The notes under the pieces were generated by a model. That model worked only from the letters and a program-made list of their open reading frames with translations. It was not told where the DNA came from and did no database searches. Below, one piece after another: positions 7,628-14,356 of a stretch of 14,356 bases of DNA (position 1 is the stretch's first letter; every line of letters begins with the position of its first letter). Made by a program: the position numbers and the translations under genes. The stretch is from an uncultured Rhodospirillaceae bacterium. Lineage in GTDB: Bacteria > Pseudomonadota > Alphaproteobacteria > RF32 > CAG-239. The DNA lies in NCBI GenBank assembly GCA_900313355.1, contig OMQZ01000081.1:1-14356 (forward strand), written 5' to 3'.

Positions 7628-8270
7628 TATAATCAATATAACCCAATGTTAATTGATTAATTAAATGAAAATATTGGATAAAACCTGTTAATCCTTTGCT
7701 GTTATATGCAAGCAAACTACCGATTGTATATAAATTTATTCCGGGTAAAAACATAAAACAAAAACGAAAACCGACTTTTTTTAAATCTGTTTGATCCGGA
7801 TGAATTTGTGAAAAAACAGTATCAATATGATAACCTAAAAAATAACCTAAAATGCCGTTCCATATTAATTGTTTCGGTAAAAAATTCATCACACATATAT
7901 AAATAAAACAAAACAGCGGAAAAAAATACGGCGCAATAATAATAAGCCAATTTCCATCACCGACAAACCCCATTTCACCACCTGTATCATCTGGATTTAA
8001 ACGGATATGTTTAACCTTATGAAAAGTAAGAAGCGCAAAAAAACTGTGTGTAAATTCATGAGCTATAATTTGCATTGATGTGCGAACACTTGCATCCATC
8101 ATTGTTTTTGAAAATATAAAAAAAACAACACCGGCTAAAAGAACAAATGTTCTAATGTTTGAAATTTGAAAATAATAAAAAGAATGAATCAATGCAGGGG
8201 TTGAAATAAGAACATACCACGTGATTGGCCATTTAAAAAAATTAATGATTTTATCTAACAGCGTCGACAT
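7599..8270 (-). CDS. HExxH integral membrane protein, putative M50-like metallopeptidase
   Basis: The chosen start is the ATG at 8268-8270 (MSTLLDKI), giving 223 residues. The frame can be extended to a TTG at 8291, but nothing supports that and neither start has a good Shine-Dalgarno sequence. Several hydrophobic segments are visible (about 17-34, 40-55, 64-82, 105-130, 138-150, 172-190). HEFTH at 71-75 is the expected zinc motif. GGEMGFVGDGN follows at 98-108, then APYF at 113-116, and IHPDQTDLKK at 156-165, where D162 could be the third ligand. This order matches the protein at 3097-3654 although overall identity looks low, so the two are probably distant members of one membrane metallopeptidase family. 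The substrate is unknown. The gene converges on, and overlaps by 29 bases, the LD-carboxypeptidase gene. Confidence 0.65.
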   Translation of the reverse strand: MSTLLDKIINFFKWPITWYVLISTPALIHSFYYFQISNIRTFVLLAGVVFFIFSKTMMDASVRTSMQIIAHEFTHSFFALLTFHKVKHIRLNPDDTGGEMGFVGDGNWLIIIAPYFFPLFCFIYICVMNFLPKQLIWNGILGYFLGYHIDTVFSQIHPDQTDLKKVGFRFCFMFLPGINLYTIGSLLAYNSKGLTGFIQYFHLINQLTLGYIDYIKMLLNSSF

Positions 8271-8594
8271 ATTTTTAATATATAAAAACAAAAAAAAGAC
8301 GCAAGCTTATTTTTAAAAGTGTAAAGAAAATTAGTTTGTTATAATATATATAAGACACTTGTTCCTTGGTCATTAGATATAAAATCTGTTCAAATTTTAA
8401 GAAATTATGAGGGAAACACAAGTTCTTACACAAGTGCTTTTTACGGCGACCAACATCAACAATGTTTAAAACAAAAAAAACAGATGTTTGAGAGATTTAA
8501 AAATATCTGATTTAGAAGATTTATGCCGTGTTTGCCAAGATGCATCGAACTGTCGTTTATTTATATTCTTTAAAGATGCACAAGTATTTCAAAA
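8271..8594. other. 324-base gap between the HExxH gene and dnaQ
   Basis: No intact protein gene is evident. The gap holds a perfect TATAAT at 8340-8345 and a possible small structured RNA just after it (8352-8468). The remainder, 8469-8594, has two short open frames without convincing starts and a repeated AAGATGCA (8537-8544 and 8573-8580). I found no terminator with a T-run for dnaQ in it. Confidence 0.6.
8352..8468 (+). ncRNA. Possible small structured RNA (unassigned)
   Basis: Seven bases after a perfect TATAAT (8340-8345), the sequence ACA-C-TTGTT-CC-TTGGTC (8355-8371) can pair with GACCAA-CATC-AACAA-TGT (8448-8465). This gives a closing stem of 14 pairs with a bulge and one internal loop, joining the putative 5' and 3' ends. 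Inside are small hairpins (AGAT/ATCT at 8375-8387; AATTT/AAATT at 8393-8406) in an otherwise open region. A long terminal stem around an open bubble resembles the topology of 6S RNA, but no 6S sequence signature was confirmed, the apical stem is short, and there is no -35 match or T-run terminator. A competing fold pairs CACTTG (8356-8361) with CAAGTG (8431-8436). A decayed gene is the alternative reading. Confidence 0.3.
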
Positions 8595-9287
8595 TTAAGA
8601 TTTTAACCAAAGAGCTTCTTTGATTTTTTGATTTAAAAACTCTTCATGATTTTTTTCATCTTCTTCACTCAATTTAAAATCACGAGGTTTAAGATATTTT
8701 TTTTCATGAGTATTTTGATTATCTGCTGTTGTGACAACTTTTTCTTCAGTATTTAAGTTCATCGTTGGTTCAGCTCCGCCTAAAAGCTCAAGATAAACTT
8801 CTGCCAATAATTCAGCATCAAGTAAAGCACCATGTTTTGTGCGCTTTGAATTATCAATATTAAAACGTTTACATAAAGCATCTAAGTTGTTTCGCGCGTT
8901 TGGAAATTTAGCTTTAGCAATTTCTAACGTATCAACAACTTCATGATCTTTTAATGTATCAAAACCGTTATGTTTAAGCTCATAATTTACAAAATTCATA
9001 TCAAATTGTGCATTATGAGCAACCATAATTCCGTCATCACCGACAAAATTTAAAAAGTCTTTTGCAATTTCAGAAAAGCGCGGATAATTTTGTAAAAATT
9101 CAGTTGATAGACCATGAACCTTAAAAGCTTCTTCAGGCATATCACGAAGGGGATTAATATATTGATGATATGTTCTTCCGGTCGGAATATGATTAATTAA
9201 TTCAATCGCACCGATTTCAACCAATTTATCTCCTTGATGAGGATCAAAACCTGTTGTTTCAGTATCAAAAACAATTTCTCTTAACAT
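8595..9287 (-). CDS. dnaQ: DNA polymerase III epsilon subunit (3'-5' proofreading exonuclease)
   Basis: This DEDDh exonuclease proofreads for the replicative polymerase. Of 230 residues, the first 170 form the nuclease domain: Exo I FDTETTG (D8, E10), Exo II VAHNAQFDMNF (D96), and Exo III HGALLDAELLAEVY (H152, D157), all catalytic residues present. The charged tail after residue 170 (rich in Glu, Lys and Asn) corresponds to the region that tethers epsilon to the polymerase alpha subunit. Its ATG (9285-9287) lies inside the end of coaE with a 7-base overlap, so the two genes are translationally coupled. The coaE-dnaQ pair next to the replication origin is a conserved arrangement in alphaproteobacteria, and both genes are read away from the proposed origin. 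Confidence 0.95.
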   Translation of the reverse strand: MLREIVFDTETTGFDPHQGDKLVEIGAIELINHIPTGRTYHQYINPLRDMPEEAFKVHGLSTEFLQNYPRFSEIAKDFLNFVGDDGIMVAHNAQFDMNFVNYELKHNGFDTLKDHEVVDTLEIAKAKFPNARNNLDALCKRFNIDNSKRTKHGALLDAELLAEVYLELLGGAEPTMNLNTEEKVVTTADNQNTHEKKYLKPRDFKLSEEDEKNHEEFLNQKIKEALWLKS

Positions 9288-9862
9288 TCTTCAATCTCAC
9301 TTAAAATTTGAAAAATATCTGTTGTTAAAGTTGAAAGACTTTGATGTGTGTTAAGAAGAAAAGATGATTCATCAACACTTAAATTATTATATTGGTTTTT
9401 AAAAATTTTATCAAAATCTTGAGCACTGATATGATCTCTTAACATCACCCTGTTTTGCATAACTTTATAAGGTGCTGTTGTGATAATTACATCAGAACAA
9501 TATTTATCTAACCCCATTTTATATAACAACGCCGATTCGATAAAACAAAGATAAGGTTTTAACCTGTTTTTATGAATAATATGAAGTAATTTTTGTTTTA
9601 AATAAGGGTGGGTTAATCCCTCAAGTTTTTGAAGCTCATTTTCATCCGAAAAAACAAGATTGCGTAAAATTTTTTTATCAAACTTTCCATTTATAAATGT
9701 TTGAGGAAAATTTTTCTTTATAAGATCTAAAAAATCTTTTTCAAAATACATTTTCCGACACCAAACATCCATATCAAAAACAACAAAACCTAAATCTCTT
9801 AAAATCTGGCCGACTGTTGTTTTACCGCTTCCTATAAAACCTGTAATACCTATTAAACGCAT
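9281..9862 (-). CDS. coaE: Dephospho-CoA kinase
   Basis: CoaE phosphorylates the ribose 3'-OH of dephospho-CoA with ATP, the last step of coenzyme A synthesis in the cytoplasm. The 193 residues match the usual length. The P-loop GFIGSGKTT is at 8-16, followed by VFDMDVWCRKMYF (D30, D32), where substrate-binding Asp residues are expected. Further on are the LTHPYLKQKL segment and the lid-region pair of arginines (QNRVMLRD), as in other CoaE proteins. The start is supported by AAAGGAT at 9868-9874, seven bases from the ATG. It is the first gene leftward of the proposed origin, and its start lies only 17 bases from DnaA box 1, so its promoter must sit within the origin region and may respond to DnaA. 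Confidence 0.95.
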   Translation of the reverse strand: MRLIGITGFIGSGKTTVGQILRDLGFVVFDMDVWCRKMYFEKDFLDLIKKNFPQTFINGKFDKKILRNLVFSDENELQKLEGLTHPYLKQKLLHIIHKNRLKPYLCFIESALLYKMGLDKYCSDVIITTAPYKVMQNRVMLRDHISAQDFDKIFKNQYNNLSVDESSFLLNTHQSLSTLTTDIFQILSEIEEC

Positions 9863-9878
9863 TTTTTATCCTTTAAAA

Positions 9879-9887
9879 TTATACACA
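9879..9887 (+). promoter_or_regulatory. DnaA box 1 (TTATACACA)
   Basis: This is an exact match to the consensus TTATNCACA. It lies 17 bases upstream of the coaE start codon, so DnaA bound here could also influence coaE-dnaQ transcription. Confidence 0.7.
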
Positions 9888-9901
9888 TTTTTATGTCAGA
9901 T

Positions 9902-9910
9902 TGTGTATAA
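9902..9910 (-). promoter_or_regulatory. DnaA box 2 (TTATACACA on the minus strand)
   Basis: TGTGTATAA on the plus strand is the exact reverse complement of box 1. The two boxes face each other 14 bases apart, forming an inverted pair. Confidence 0.7.
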
Positions 9911-10012
9911 AATACCCTCTTAAACGAAAGTATATCTTTTTATGCATCTTATTTAAAATAAATCAAATAAGTTATAAACATGTTCATTATTTTATAAACA
10001 CCTTGTGAATTA

Positions 10013-10021
10013 TGTGTATAA
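10013..10021 (-). promoter_or_regulatory. DnaA box 3 (TTATACACA on the minus strand)
   Basis: TGTGTATAA is identical to box 2. It is preceded directly by a one-mismatch box TGTGAATTA (10004-10012), giving two tandem sites with no gap. Confidence 0.7.
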
Positions 10022-10148
10022 AAGAACTAACATATTGAAATCAAATAATGAAAAAAAATTTTCATTTGTGAATGAATATATGAATAAAAAATAATAAACA
10101 ATCATCACAGAGATATACAATAACAACAATTATTTTTAAAATTTTAAA

Positions 10149-10174
10149 TAGTAGGTCGAACACGTTGTGAATAA
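10149..10174 (-). promoter_or_regulatory. DnaA box 4 with adjacent TAG repeats (unwinding-element-like)
   Basis: Read on the plus strand, TAGTAG (10149-10154) is followed by an 11-base GC-richer spacer GTCGAACACGT (10155-10165) and then TGTGAATAA (10166-10174), the reverse complement of TTATTCACA. On the minus strand this is box, GC segment, then CTACTATTT running into A/T-only DNA. That is the order and orientation of the DnaA-trio basal unwinding system known from Bacillus subtilis and other bacteria. Only two exact trios are present. Confidence 0.6.
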
Positions 10175-10182
10175 AAATTTCA

Positions 10183-10220
10183 TATCAAAACTTGACTTTA
10201 AAATACTTTTTTGATAAGAC
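10183..10220 (+). promoter_or_regulatory. Candidate rho promoter inside an inverted repeat
   Basis: TTGACT (10192-10197) and TAAGAC (10215-10220) are spaced by 17 bases. The -35 is good and the -10 is poor. A perfect 8-base inverted repeat, TATCAAAA (10183-10190) and TTTTGATA (10209-10216), brackets the -35 and overlaps the -10, so it could be an operator. The start would be about 50 bases before the rho ATG. Confidence 0.35.
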
Positions 10221-10276
10221 AAAAAATGTCATATTCTTGACGTATTTCCCACTTTTTTAATTTCAAGGTTTTTTAT

Positions 10277-11530
10277 ATGTATTTAAAAGATTTAAAAGAA
10301 AAGTCTCCTAAAGAGCTTTTAACATGGGCTGAAGACTTAGGTGTTGAAGAAGCTTCATCAATGCGTGTGCAAGACTTGGTTTTTGCAATTATGAATAAAA
10401 TTGCCGACGGAAATGAAGTCATTTATGCTGACGGTGTGATAGAGGTTTTACCTGACGGATTCGGATTTTTACGCTCTTCAAAATCAAATTATCTCGCAAG
10501 TGCTGATGATATTTATGTTTCACCTCAGCAGGTAAAAAAATATTCTCTTCGAACAGGTGATACGGTTGAAGGTGAAATCAGAGCACCAAAAGAAAATGAA
10601 AGATATTTTGCTTTAACAAACATTAATACAATCAATTTTGAAGATCCTGAAAAATCAAAACTTCGTGTTAATTTTGACAACTTAACACCTCTTTATCCGA
10701 CTGAAAAATTAAACTTTGATATTATTTGTGGTGAAAAAGATTATACAACACGTGTGATTGATTTAATATCACCTCAGGGAAAAGGTCAACGCGGACTTAT
10801 AGTTGCTCCGCCTAGAACCGGTAAAACAGTTATGCTTCAAAATATTGCACATGCTATTGCTGTTAATCATCCGGAAGTTTATTTAATGGTTTTGTTAATT
10901 GATGAACGTCCGGAAGAAGTAACAGATATGACACGCTCTGTAAAAGGTGAGGTAATTTCATCAACTTTTGATGAGCCGGCAACAAGACATGTTCAAGTTG
11001 CTGAATTAGTGATTGAAAAAGCAAAACGTTTGGTTGAAACCAAAAAAGATGTTGTTATTTTACTCGATTCGATTACACGTTTAGGTCGTGCTTATAACGC
11101 TGTTGTTCCATCTTCAGGAAAAGTTTTAACAGGTGGTGTTGATGCAAACGCACTTCAACGTCCGAAAAGATTACTTGGTGCGGCGCGAAATATTGAAGAA
11201 GGCGGCTCACTCACAATTATTGCAACAGCTTTGATTGATACGGGCTCAAAAATGGATGAAGTTATTTTTGAAGAATTTAAAGGAACAGGTAACTCTGAAA
11301 TTATATTAGATCGCAAATTAACAGACAAACGTTTGTTCCCGACAATTGATATCACCCGTTCAGGCACACGTAAAGAAGAACTTCTTGTTGATAAAGCAAC
11401 ATTATCAAAAATGTGGGTTTTAAGACGTGTGTTGATGCAAATGGGTGTGACAGACGGTATGGAATTTTTACTTGATAAATTAAGAGTAACAAAAAACAAC
11501 CAAGACTTTTTTGATAATATGAACTCTTAA
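10277..11530 (+). CDS. rho: Transcription termination factor Rho
   Basis: Rho is a hexameric RNA-dependent ATPase that releases RNA at factor-dependent terminators. The 417-residue length is normal, with no insertion domain. The N-terminal helical part (1-45) is followed by the cold-shock-like primary RNA-binding domain with [15 protein letters not shown] (53-67) and [19 protein letters not shown] (77-95). The motor domain has Walker A APPRTGKT (177-184), catalytic glutamate in LIDERPEEV (E210), Walker B VVILLDS (259-265), the Q-loop GKVLTGG (281-287) and the R-loop region [20 protein letters not shown]. The ATG at 10277 is preceded by AAGG (10265-10268). It is the first gene to the right of the proposed origin and is read away from it. 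A strong intrinsic terminator follows. Confidence 0.98.
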   Translation: MYLKDLKEKSPKELLTWAEDLGVEEASSMRVQDLVFAIMNKIADGNEVIYADGVIEVLPDGFGFLRSSKSNYLASADDIYVSPQQVKKYSLRTGDTVEGEIRAPKENERYFALTNINTINFEDPEKSKLRVNFDNLTPLYPTEKLNFDIICGEKDYTTRVIDLISPQGKGQRGLIVAPPRTGKTVMLQNIAHAIAVNHPEVYLMVLLIDERPEEVTDMTRSVKGEVISSTFDEPATRHVQVAELVIEKAKRLVETKKDVVILLDSITRLGRAYNAVVPSSGKVLTGGVDANALQRPKRLLGAARNIEEGGSLTIIATALIDTGSKMDEVIFEEFKGTGNSEIILDRKLTDKRLFPTIDITRSGTRKEELLVDKATLSKMWVLRRVLMQMGVTDGMEFLLDKLRVTKNNQDFFDNMNS

Positions 11531-11537
11531 AACTAAA

Positions 11538-11562
11538 ACGCCTTAAAAAGGCGTTTTTTTTT
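11538..11562. terminator. Bidirectional intrinsic terminator between rho and the response-regulator gene
   Basis: ACGCCTT (11538-11544), loop AAA, AAGGCGT (11548-11554), then eight T residues (11555-11562), make a near-ideal terminator for rho. On the minus strand the same hairpin is followed by TTTTAGTTTT and can end the leftward response-regulator transcript, whose stop codon overlaps the T-run. Confidence 0.92.
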
Positions 11563-12178
11563 ATATTAACCCCATTTTTTGAGCCTGAATAACAGCCTGA
11601 GTTCGATTGTTGACTTTTAGCGAGCGAAGAAGCGCATTAATATGGAGTTTGACTGTCGCTTCAGAAACACCTATTTCATAAGCAATTTGTTTGTTTGATT
11701 TTCCCTGAGCAATCAAATCTAAAACTTGGGACTGCCTGTTTGTAAGAGTTTTATTATTAATTTTATTGATATTTTCATTATCAATATCTTTTAAGGCTTG
11801 AGGAATATATTTTTCACCTTTAATAATCTGTTTGAAAATTTCTTCTAAATTTTGAGTATCAATACTTTTTGGTATATAACCTTTTATGTTATATTCCAAA
11901 ATTTGGCGAATAAGATGAATATCTTCCGAAGATGATATAACAATCAAATTTAAATCATTTGAGATTTCTTCAAGGGTTTTAAGAGTTTCTATCGGGGTGA
12001 TATTTTCCATATCTAAATCAAGAACCAAAAAATCAAGATTTTTCTCTTTTCTTAAAACCTGAACAACTTGAGAAAAGGTGCCGACCTGTAAGATAACACT
12101 TTCAGGATAAATTTTAGATAATAAAAGAGCGAGATTATCGCGAAATAAAGCATGGTCGTCCGCAATTAAAAATTTCAT
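11561..12178 (-). CDS. NarL/FixJ-type response regulator (REC + LuxR HTH)
   Basis: The chosen start is the ATG at 12176-12178 (MKFLIADDH), giving 205 residues. A TTG at 12199 extends the frame, but GGAG at 12187-12190 sits eight bases from this ATG and decides the start. The receiver domain (1-120) has the acidic pair D7-D8, phospho-acceptor D54 in LVLDLDM, the switch residues VISSS near 83-87, and the conserved lysine in GYIPKS. A short Asn/Ile-rich linker leads to a C-terminal LuxR/GerE helix-turn-helix (LTNRQSQVLDLIAQGKSNKQIA, then VSEATVKLHINALLRSL). It is a DNA-binding two-component output protein. No histidine kinase is adjacent, so it is an orphan in this window and its stimulus is unknown. 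A hairpin with a T-run lies between it and the upstream deaminase gene. Confidence 0.93.
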   Translation of the reverse strand: MKFLIADDHALFRDNLALLLSKIYPESVILQVGTFSQVVQVLRKEKNLDFLVLDLDMENITPIETLKTLEEISNDLNLIVISSSEDIHLIRQILEYNIKGYIPKSIDTQNLEEIFKQIIKGEKYIPQALKDIDNENINKINNKTLTNRQSQVLDLIAQGKSNKQIAYEIGVSEATVKLHINALLRSLKVNNRTQAVIQAQKMGLI

Positions 12179-12186
12179 CTTTAATT

Positions 12187-12190
12187 CTCC
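12187..12190 (-). promoter_or_regulatory. Shine-Dalgarno GGAG of the response-regulator gene
   Basis: GGAG on the minus strand lies eight bases before ATG 12178 and just inside the TTG alternative at 12199. It therefore rules out the longer start. Confidence 0.8.
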
Positions 12191-12231
12191 AAAAAACAAG
12201 ATGCGCTGGATATAATTCTTTATCCGAGCAT
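12191..12231 (-). terminator. Weak terminator or attenuator between the deaminase and response-regulator genes
   Basis: On the minus strand ATGC-TC-GGATA (12231-12221) pairs with TATCC-AGC-GCAT (12212-12201) around an 8-base loop, followed by CTTGTTTTTT (down to 12191). The T-run abuts the GGAG ribosome-binding site of the next gene. The stem is AT-rich with an internal loop, so it is likely a partial terminator, an attenuator or a regulator binding site. Confidence 0.4.
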
Positions 12232-12257
12232 TTAAAGTGCGGTTTTAATAAAAAATT

Positions 12258-12710
12258 TTAAAGTTCGATATATTCAACCCCCGCTTCTTCAAACATTTGA
12301 GCGGAAACACTGAGTTTGTCGCGCCATGTGTTTTTAGGGGTGTTTTCATCAATAATAATTTTATTTGTAATCACGGTTTTAATACCGGCTTGAATAATTG
12401 CACGAGCGCAGTCAACACAAGGTGTGTGTGTGGCATACATTGTGCAACCTTTAACCTGAACACCTGTTAAACAAGCGTTATATAAAGCGTTTCGTTCAGC
12501 GTGTTCAAAAAAATCGTATTTCGTCGGACGCTCCATACGCTCAGGAACATCATCATTAACACCTCTGACCGGACCGTTGTATCCGGTGGCTCTGATTTCT
12601 TTATCCGGACCGACAATGACAGCACCGGTTTTTGTAGATGGATCTTTAGACCAAGAAGCCACTAAAAATGCAAGCTCCATAAAACGCTTATTCCATTTAT
12701 CTGAAAACAT
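12258..12710 (-). CDS. Deoxycytidylate (dCMP) deaminase, ComE-type
   Basis: Zinc-dependent cytidine-deaminase-fold enzymes of this type convert dCMP to dUMP, feeding thymidylate synthesis. The 150-residue product has the catalytic HAE motif (H70, E72 in FFEHAERNA) and the second zinc motif PCVDC (C98, C101 in HTPCVDCARAI). The N-terminal part, WNKRFMELAFLVASWSKDPSTKTGAV, is the substrate-side signature of the dCMP deaminase/ComEB group rather than the tRNA-adenosine deaminase or guanine deaminase groups. The insertion GVNDDVPERMERPTKYDF before HAE is also seen in that group. AAGGAAT, a few bases before the ATG at 12710, supports the start. It is divergent from eno and lies upstream of the response-regulator gene in the same direction. 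The deaminase class is secure. The exact nucleotide is inferred. Confidence 0.88.
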   Translation of the reverse strand: MFSDKWNKRFMELAFLVASWSKDPSTKTGAVIVGPDKEIRATGYNGPVRGVNDDVPERMERPTKYDFFEHAERNALYNACLTGVQVKGCTMYATHTPCVDCARAIIQAGIKTVITNKIIIDENTPKNTWRDKLSVSAQMFEEAGVEYIEL

Positions 12711-12779
12711 ATTTTTATTCCTTAAAAATACACTTTATCAAAATGCTAAATTATTTTTATTAATAAAAACCTAAATCTC

Positions 12780-12813
12780 TTGACTTTTAATAAAAAAAGT
12801 CCCAATTTAAGAC
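12780..12813 (+). promoter_or_regulatory. Possible eno promoter region
   Basis: TTGACT at 12780-12785 is a good -35 match, but no convincing -10 lies at the usual spacing; TAAGAC at 12808-12813 is 22 bases on. The same TTGACTTT and TAAGAC words occur before rho, where the spacing is 17. Low confidence. Confidence 0.25.
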
Positions 12814-12822
12814 CAGTTTTAA

Positions 12823-14124
<1,302 letters not shown>

Positions 14125-14143
14125 GTCGGTAAAAAAACAAAAC

Positions 14144-14177
14144 AAAAGCAAGGGTAAGAAATTATCCTTGCTTTTTT
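14144..14177. terminator. Intrinsic terminator of eno, shared with the convergent rlmN
   Basis: AAGCAAGGGTAA (14146-14157) pairs fully with TTATCCTTGCTT (14162-14173), with one G-T wobble and a GAAA tetraloop, followed by T residues to 14177. Two further A-T pairs extend the stem outward. On the minus strand the stem is followed by TTTTGTTTTG, so it also serves the leftward rlmN gene, whose stop codon is inside the hairpin. Confidence 0.92.
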
Positions 14178-14356
14178 GATTTTAACTGTCCGCAGGCAGC
14201 CAAGATATCCTGACCTCTGGCAACTCTGACGGGACAAGCAAAACCGGCCTTATTTAAAATATCGGCAAATTTTTTGATGTTTTCGGGTTTGCTCGGCTTA
14301 AATTCACACCCCGGCCAAGGATTAAAAGGTATTAAATTAAAAGTCGCGCGGATTTT
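14162..14356 (-). CDS. rlmN: 23S rRNA (adenine-2503-C2)-methyltransferase RlmN, C-terminal part
   Basis: Read leftward from the window edge, 64 codons and a TAA (14162-14164) encode the end of a radical-SAM methyltransferase. The sequence runs [19 protein letters not shown], then helices, then [15 protein letters not shown] and a short basic tail. The NLIPFNPxPG motif and the ARGxDIxAACGQL motif, which holds the conserved cysteine that forms the covalent RNA intermediate (C355 in the E. coli protein), are diagnostic of RlmN, which modifies 23S rRNA A2503 and some tRNAs. The radical-SAM CxxxCxxC motif lies outside the window. The gene converges on eno. Its last codons (KKQG and stop) are encoded by one arm of the shared terminator hairpin. 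Confidence 0.93.
   Translation of the reverse strand, partial: KIRATFNLIPFNPWPGCEFKPSKPENIKKFADILNKAGFACPVRVARGQDILAACGQLKSKKQG

Larger units (their letters stand above)
9863..10276. other. Candidate chromosomal replication origin (oriC)
   Basis: This 414-base gene-free, very AT-rich segment lies between divergent coaE-dnaQ and rho. It contains four exact matches to TTATNCACA (9879-9887, 9902-9910, 10013-10021, 10166-10174), the last three in the same orientation. Single-mismatch relatives are at 9972-9980 and 9992-10000 (TTATAAACA), 10004-10012 (TGTGAATTA) and 10067-10075 (TGTGAATGA). The AT-only stretch at about 10129-10150 leads into TAGTAG, a short GC-richer spacer and box 4, the layout of a basal unwinding element. 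Alphaproteobacterial origins commonly have coaE-dnaQ nearby. The call rests on motif clustering and gene context; no skew or marker-frequency data are available. Confidence 0.75.

Noticed and set aside
8271..8291. TTG start giving seven extra residues on the HExxH protein
   Set aside because: There is no Shine-Dalgarno sequence or family support for it, and an ATG follows at 8270.
8417..8436. Direct repeat ACACAAGT at 8417-8424 and 8429-8436
   Set aside because: There are only two short copies, which may be chance or part of the local RNA fold. This is not a CRISPR or iteron array.
8325..8594. Possible frameshifted gene remnant on the plus strand (open frame 8325-8507, then another frame 8470-8595)
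   Set aside because: Neither frame has a plausible start or ribosome-binding site, and neither translation resembles a family I know. Stretches of 40-60 codons are not convincing alone.
10236..10277. Second rho promoter at TTGACG (10237-10242)
   Set aside because: No -10-like hexamer lies at 16-18 bases; TTTAAT is only 13 bases away and TTTATA is 29.
12577..12774. 65-codon plus-strand open frame opposite the dCMP deaminase gene
   Set aside because: It is antisense to a clear gene and its translation is only the complement shadow of that coding sequence.

Overview
The window is AT-rich chromosomal DNA from a bacterium. Its core genes (recG, dnaQ, coaE, rho, dCMP deaminase, eno, rlmN) and the pairing of coaE-dnaQ with an origin-like region next to rho point to a low-GC alphaproteobacterium, possibly host-associated. 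That placement is inferred from gene content and order, not from any search.

Layout. Positions 1-2458 hold the 3' end of a SpoT-like HD hydrolase gene followed closely by recG. Positions 2459-4454 are a leftward block: an unrecognised 178-residue protein, a small HExxH membrane protein, a long palindromic element at about 3737-3866, and a TetR-family regulator. Diverging from the regulator at 4561 is a tight three-gene run: a secreted protein of unknown function, a MurC/Mpl-type Mur ligase and an S66 LD-carboxypeptidase. The last two look like a murein-peptide recycling module. A perfect inverted repeat in the divergent promoter is a plausible TetR operator. A second HExxH membrane protein with the same motif layout as the first converges on the carboxypeptidase gene. 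A 324-base gap follows that may encode a small structured RNA.

Positions 8595-9862 hold coaE-dnaQ on the minus strand. Positions 9863-10276 are a gene-free AT-rich region with four matches to the DnaA-box consensus TTATNCACA, several near-matches, and a TAG-repeat/GC-spacer/DnaA-box arrangement like the bacterial basal unwinding element. This is the strongest non-coding signal in the window and is proposed as oriC. It is flanked by genes transcribed away from it: coaE-dnaQ to the left and rho to the right.

To the right lie rho with a strong bidirectional terminator, an orphan NarL/FixJ-type response regulator, a dCMP/ComE-type deaminase, enolase, and the 3' end of rlmN at the right edge. The rlmN stop codon lies inside the terminator hairpin it shares with eno. 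No tRNA, rRNA, CRISPR array, insertion sequence or phage gene was seen.
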